NCBI GenBank assembly: GCA_016758965.1 | Contig: JAEPRB010000158.1 | Span: forward strand, 1 to 64,000 | DNA from: Circinella minor | Taxonomy: Eukaryota > Mucoromycota > Mucoromycetes > Mucorales > Lichtheimiaceae | Direction of reading: 5' to 3' | DNA: 64,000 nucleotides | Shown: piece after piece, positions 59,627 through 64,000 of the stretch | Layout: every line of letters starts with the position of its first letter | Numbering within the stretch: the stretch's first letter is position 1 | Translations under genes and position numbers: made by a program | Notes under the pieces: model-generated | Database searches by the model: none | Seen by the model: only the letters and a program-made list of their open reading frames with translations | Told to the model about the DNA's origin: nothing

Positions 59627-60520
59627 TTATAGAAACAAGTTTTTGTTTTTGCTTGCCCAAACATCAAATGTCTCTGGTGCTTGACCACCTAATAAAATAG
59701 GCCAACCTCGGGTCACTGGACTAACGTCTTGATATGATGCCAAGTAAAAAGAAGTCGCATGATCATATCCAGCCTTGATAAATTTATTATACATATCTTG
59801 TACTGGAATCTGTTTATAAGTGATTTTACGTCCCAATAAATTGGATAAAATAGCGGCTCGTTCTAATGGTGTCTTGTTATCACCTATAAGGTCATAAGCA
59901 GCATCTTCATGTTTTTCAATTGGATCACATAAAATTCTTACTGCTACATGAGCAATATCATTGGGGGAAGTCCATTCCTGTAGATCATTGGGTTCTGCCG
60001 AATCCACCACTGCATCTTCATTCTTGATTGCATCAAGGTAATATACTAGGACATTGGTCATAAAATTGCAGGAGTTCAAAGAAACAAAGGAGCGGCCCAT
60101 TTTCTCAGGTAAATCGTATACAATTTTTTCTGCCTCGAGATGCCCATCAGCAATTCGGAACTTCCGCCATGGTACTCGTTTGACTGAAATTTCAACAATC
60201 TGTTGAATACCAGAAGCATAGGCTATTTTACTAATAGCTACAGTCGTATCACGAATATTGTGTACCTCACCCACCAAAAGGAAAAGACGGTGGTGACCAG
60301 AAATTGATTGTTCCAGTGGTGTCAAGTCATTATAATCTCCTTGGATCACAGTAATAGCCTTGTCCTGCTGTACTTTTTGAGGTGATCTAGCATAGACGGT
60401 AACTAGGGCACCACGCTTGACAAGCTCTTGTACAACAACCCCGCCAATTGTACCGGTACCTCCAACTACGAAAATACGTTCCTTGTCAGCTTCTGTCTTG
60501 TTTTGCGTGTCAAAATCCAT
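59627..60520 (-). CDS. NmrA-like NAD(P)-binding protein (atypical SDR)
   Basis: A single exon of 297 codons. IFVVGGTGTIGGVVVQELVK is the Rossmann loop, followed by a basic ARSPQKVQ stretch that suits NADP(H). IQGDYNDLTPLEQSISGHHR continues the fold, and NSCNFMTNVLVYYLDAIK and EWTSPNDIAHVAVRILCDP are typical of the NmrA/HSCARG/QOR2-type SDR group. It lacks the YxxxK catalytic pair in the usual place, as NmrA-like proteins do. It may act as a redox sensor or a quinone/NAD(P)H reductase; the function cannot be chosen from sequence. It lies 219 bp from the deleted transposon copy. Confidence 0.85.
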   Translation of the reverse strand: MDFDTQNKTEADKERIFVVGGTGTIGGVVVQELVKRGALVTVYARSPQKVQQDKAITVIQGDYNDLTPLEQSISGHHRLFLLVGEVHNIRDTTVAISKIAYASGIQQIVEISVKRVPWRKFRIADGHLEAEKIVYDLPEKMGRSFVSLNSCNFMTNVLVYYLDAIKNEDAVVDSAEPNDLQEWTSPNDIAHVAVRILCDPIEKHEDAAYDLIGDNKTPLERAAILSNLLGRKITYKQIPVQDMYNKFIKAGYDHATSFYLASYQDVSPVTRGWPILLGGQAPETFDVWASKNKNLFL

Positions 60521-60739
60521 TGTGATTGTTATTGTTGTTATTGATAGAAAAAAAAGTATAAAAATTATATGTAAAGAAGAAAAAAGTTTACATGTTTATA
60601 TAGAAAAATTAAAAAATTTGATAAATAACCACAAATAGATACAGGCCTATAAAATAAAGCATACATCTTGATTATCGATCATGTATTAATAAGCATATCA
60701 TAATACTTTCTTTCTATATTCTTTCCCGGCGCCTGGTCC

Positions 60740-61105
60740 CGTATTGTTTCCAAATTATTTGCGTCGAACTGAAAAGAGACTTTGCGTTGCCTGGGGAATT
60801 TATTTGTGTTAGTACGTAATTTTGCGCCAATGATTTTGCGTTCCTGTTTTTGCATTAAAATATTCACTACCTTTGTGTTTATACCTTCATCTAAATTATT
60901 CTTTTTGAAATGGCCAATATGGAATTCATTTATGAGCATTGTTAATGAGATATTATTTATTATCTTTCCTGCTGAGCCCGTAGAAAATATTAAGTGCTTG
61001 GACATAAATACTTTGGTGCAAAAAATTCGGTGCAAAACCACTGGTCCAAAATAACCAACGCAAAATTATTCCCCAGACAAGCGCAAATAATTTGGAAAAA
61101 TCCAG
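60740..61105. mobile_element. Non-autonomous, internally deleted copy of the 10-12 kb transposon
   Basis: The left end (from about 60740) contains TTTCCAAATTATTTGCG, then GCGTTGCCTGGGGAA and TTTTGCGCCAATGATTTTGC, matching the inverted repeat of the 10382-12253 element. The right end (61082-61105) is the inverted GCGCAAATAATTTGGAAAAA followed by TCCAG and TA. Inside, 60909-60985 is recognisably the beginning of the transposase gene (ATGGCC, ATGGAATTCATTTATGAG and CCTGCTGAGC), after which the rest of the gene is gone. The arms are more diverged than those of the full copy and the left TA is lost, so it is older. Confidence 0.85.
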
Positions 61106-63450
61106 TACTTGGTAGCTATCCAAAATAAGGATGACTGTACTTTTTTTTTTTACCTATGAGAATAGCATACGTGCTTGCTTTACTGAATACTGCTGGAATT
61201 ATTTTTTAAATTGTGATATAAATAGTCATGTGCGGTTTATTATATAAGCACTCTCCGTGTAGATAGAATCATGAATACAAAACAACAGTTCCTTTTTCTC
61301 TTTTCTTTTTGCTTATAAATATTTACTGTACGTAGTTTGGAAAACTCATAATCCAGTGTATATTTGTTAGTACCTGGGTAACCATACTGTACTCAGTGTT
61401 TTTGACTGAAGCAGTATATCAAAAACAGAAAACTGTATCACCAAAATCTTTCGCTTGGGCACAAAAACTACAAAAAAGGTCACACATTAAAACTGTACAT
61501 TGTTCACATGATAACCCAAGGAATTACCAGCTTTTTAAATCTTGTTGGTATGGCTGATATTAAAAGACAATTGGCATGGAATATGCGTAAAAAAAAGGTA
61601 TTGACTCTTATACTTTATTATTTCAGATGCATACAAACTTATAATGTAATAAGCTTTTCAAAAGGAAAAACGATTTTAGCTATCATAAGCTGGCACATCA
61701 TGTAATGCGGTGTTGTCAAAAAATACACCATAGATATAACATTCTCTTTACTTGCAAAACACTGCAAGACAAATATGAATTTTTAGTCACTTAAGCTCTT
61801 CACATTATAATCTAGTACGACGTAACAATTGATAGGCATACAATGCCTTTTATCATGTTTTTTATTCTATAAGAAAATCAGACAAACTGATAATAATCTA
61901 TTCTGATGTTTATTTGAAAAGTGCATATTTTCATTCTACGTACGTAGAATATTATTTATTCATATTGAAAGAAACAAGAATTTGAGTTTTGTATAATTTT
62001 TTTTACTTGCGTACTGCTATGTTAGTCGCAAAAAAGTAAAAAAATAAATTAATTAGTAATCCACAGAATGTTCTTTATATAGTCGTTGTTAAACATGTTG
62101 TACAACTTTTACTGAGTGGAGACAGTAGCTTGATTAATAAATATGTTAACTCCTTTATCGACTGTCAGATGCCTTTTTTATTATCTAAATTGTAAGAGTT
62201 TGTGCGTTGAGTATCAATATAAAATGGTAGCTGGTAGTGAGAATCTCGGACCAGAAGTTATTAAATAACCTGCAACAAGAAAACAATTTTGATGATAACA
62301 ACCGACTGTATCAATACCAAAGAACATAGTACTCAATTAAATTCTTTGTATGTTCATGGGGTTTATCGTGAGCGTTTTATTGATGCCAGAAATCTTGAAA
62401 ACACTATATGGCGCAGCATCTCAAGGATCACCACAAAAGGATGATACGTACATCAAAAGATTATCATATTTTTATTGGCGATCTTTGTCCCGATATCAGT
62501 AGGAGGTATGGCGCAGCATAGGAAGACATAACCTTAGTAGACTTTCATGACTCCATACTGCACATGACTTTGGCAACATGTGAGAACTCATCTCAACAAT
62601 GAAAATTCACTAGGGCATTTTTACCGTTGGGTTATAAAAATCTACTATGTACAGTAAAATGACCAATCTTTTTTATAATGTACCCGCATGTAGTAGCTCT
62701 CACAACTTTTTTTTTATTTATTTGTTATTGTTATTCATCCTGTGGAGCCTTATGAATAACTTGATAAATTACCAAATGTATATATTATAACAACAATACG
62801 TATCGACAAATGCTTCTAATTCATGATTGTCAACCGGTCTGACATAATCTAATATTTAGTGCTGTACGTACTATTTTTCTTTTGCCACATTGGATATTGT
62901 TGATATGATAATAACTTACATTTTTTTATAGCAGCGATTAACGTTTAACAATAGGTAAAGCTTTTCTTTTCTTTCACTTTTGATGGGCTGGAATATTGGA
63001 CTGCTACTATTGTACTTTTGAATATTTTAACTTATGAATAATGATTCCTTGATAAATATTGCAAATATATTCAAAGAAGCAAAACAAAGTTTTTGTCGAT
63101 AATGTTGTTGTTGCAGCATTATTTTGTCTTGTCCTTTTTTCCTGTATATACTCATGTTTTAAATTAAACCATCCATCATCTTATATTATTACAAAAATAA
63201 CATTTTCTGGTATGTCTTTTAATGACTCTTTTTATTATATTTTTCAACTACGTATAGTAGTCTGTAGTAGGTTTTATTATATTATACTATTGATATGTTG
63301 TATAATTACATAATTTTTTTAGTTTTATGACAAGAAAAAAATCAAAATCAAAAAAAGTGATGCATTATTATTTTTATTGTTCTTGTTTCTATCTATATAC
63401 AAATTACTAGAAAAAGTAGAGTAGCAAAGGGGGGGGGATATTTTTAGGAT
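61106..63450. other. Long gene-poor stretch
   Basis: AT-rich DNA. Weak frames include 61508-61705 (+), with ITSFLNLVGMADIKRQLAWN before a possible GTATTG donor, and 62292-62444 (+), 50 codons containing LYVHGVYRERFIDARNLENT. Neither can be extended or named. An 18-bp perfect palindrome, ATTCTACGTACGTAGAAT, lies at 61933-61950. A GGGGGGGGG run at about 63430 precedes the terminal gene. Confidence 0.35.
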
Positions 63451-64000
63451 TTATATTACTTCATCTGTTAGTTTCCAGCTTTTAAACCATTGACGCCCCC
63501 GATAGCTGTCTGCAGGTCCCGTCATACCAAAAGCAATGGGTGAGAAATAAATAAAAGTGAGAATGACAAGAGTAAATGCAATAGTAAATACAATTTTTCT
63601 TCTTTTAGGAGTCGAATGAGTTGTAAAATGATCCAGTAAAAATGGAACCATTAGAATACTAAAATATAAAGCAGGAAAATAATGATGTAAATACATCACA
63701 CGGCCCATAATAAAGAATGGAATATAATGTAAGAACCATCCCAAGAAAAGTGTTTTTCCCACAGATATGAATTTATCCCATTGACCTATGTAAAATTATT
63801 CTCGATGAATATCAATTATACAAAAGCAACAAATAATTTCAAACAAAAAAGGTTAGAGAAAAAAAAACACTGCTTACTTTGTGATAATTCACAAAATTGT
63901 CGTCGTCTTTGTACATTGTAAACACCAGCTGTAATTATAAATACCCAAAGTGATATAAAACTCGACCACCACACCATTGGATTACCCATTAAAAAGTATT
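63451..64000 (-). CDS. Protein O-mannosyltransferase (PMT), C-terminal part; 5' end outside the window
   Basis: Minus-strand gene entering from beyond 64000, with one intron in view (about 63785-63878). Visible sequence: YFLMGNPMVWWSSFISLWVF, then RRRQFCELSQ, FLGWFLHYIPFFIMGRVMYL, HHYFPALYFSILMVPFLLDH, then IYFSPIAFGM and RQWFKSWKL to the end. The GNP-x-x-WW and W-x-HY-x-PFF-x-MGR-x-x-YLHHY-x-PALY patterns are the membrane C-terminus of fungal PMTs, which transfer mannose from dolichol phosphate to Ser/Thr in the ER. The ending resembles the PMT2/PMT1 type more than PMT4, but the subfamily needs the missing N-terminus. Confidence 0.9.

Noticed and set aside
60679..61041. 120-codon minus-strand ORF over the deleted transposon copy
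   Set aside because: It lies within transposon sequence in a frame unrelated to the transposase; the inverted repeats explain the region.

Overview
This window looks like nuclear DNA from an early-diverging fungus, most likely a Mucoromycota (Mucorales-type) species. The reasons are strongly AT-rich intergenic DNA, closely packed genes with many short GT-AG introns (about 50-130 nt, often with a TACTAAT/CTAAT-like branch site), homopolymeric Gln/Asn tracts, and fungal proteins such as Hook, Spt20, Hap5/NF-YC, trehalose phosphorylase and Atg9. Species assignment is inference; no rRNA or tRNA gene is visible. Layout: 1-5 kb is gene-poor, with two convergent decayed multi-exon genes and a 112-bp inverted-repeat element. 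5.0-7.3 kb (-) encodes a vacuolar Ca2+/H+ exchanger. 7.6-12.8 kb is accessory, with a 5'-truncated gene remnant and a 1,872-bp Tc1-like transposon (TA duplication, long inverted repeats, decayed DD34E transposase, one 74-base N gap). 12.8-18.5 kb (-) encodes a Hook dynein adaptor and a glyoxylate/hydroxypyruvate reductase. 20.1-25.7 kb holds an Old-Yellow-Enzyme oxidoreductase, an MFS permease and an orphan membrane protein. 26.9-45.3 kb is the dense core: Spt20 (SAGA), CSN1 (COP9 signalosome), an Atg38/NRBF2-like MIT protein, trehalose phosphorylase, Atg9 and delta-1-pyrroline-5-carboxylate dehydrogenase. 47-51 kb is a second gene graveyard with a long multi-exon ghost gene. 52-60.5 kb holds a METTL25/RRNAD1-like methyltransferase, Hap5/NF-YC, eIF4A, an Oms1-like methyltransferase and an NmrA-like protein. 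At 60.7-61.1 kb lies an internally deleted relative of the 10-12 kb transposon. The window ends inside a protein O-mannosyltransferase gene on the minus strand. Connections between genes: Atg9 and the Atg38-like protein are both autophagy-initiation components and lie about 3 kb apart. Trehalose phosphorylase (storage sugar), P5C dehydrogenase (proline use) and the vacuolar exchanger fit stress or nutrient physiology. These look like ordinary conserved neighbours rather than one operon-like system. The most unusual signal is the number of micro-exons that the coding phase requires: 5 nt (eIF4A start), 6 and 28 nt (MFS), 7 nt (trehalose phosphorylase), 15 nt (Hap5), 21 nt (Ca2+ exchanger) and 27 nt (hydroxypyruvate reductase). 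The second is a transposon family with regularly spaced TTTTGCG boxes in its terminal repeats and a non-autonomous derivative that still carries the start of the transposase gene.
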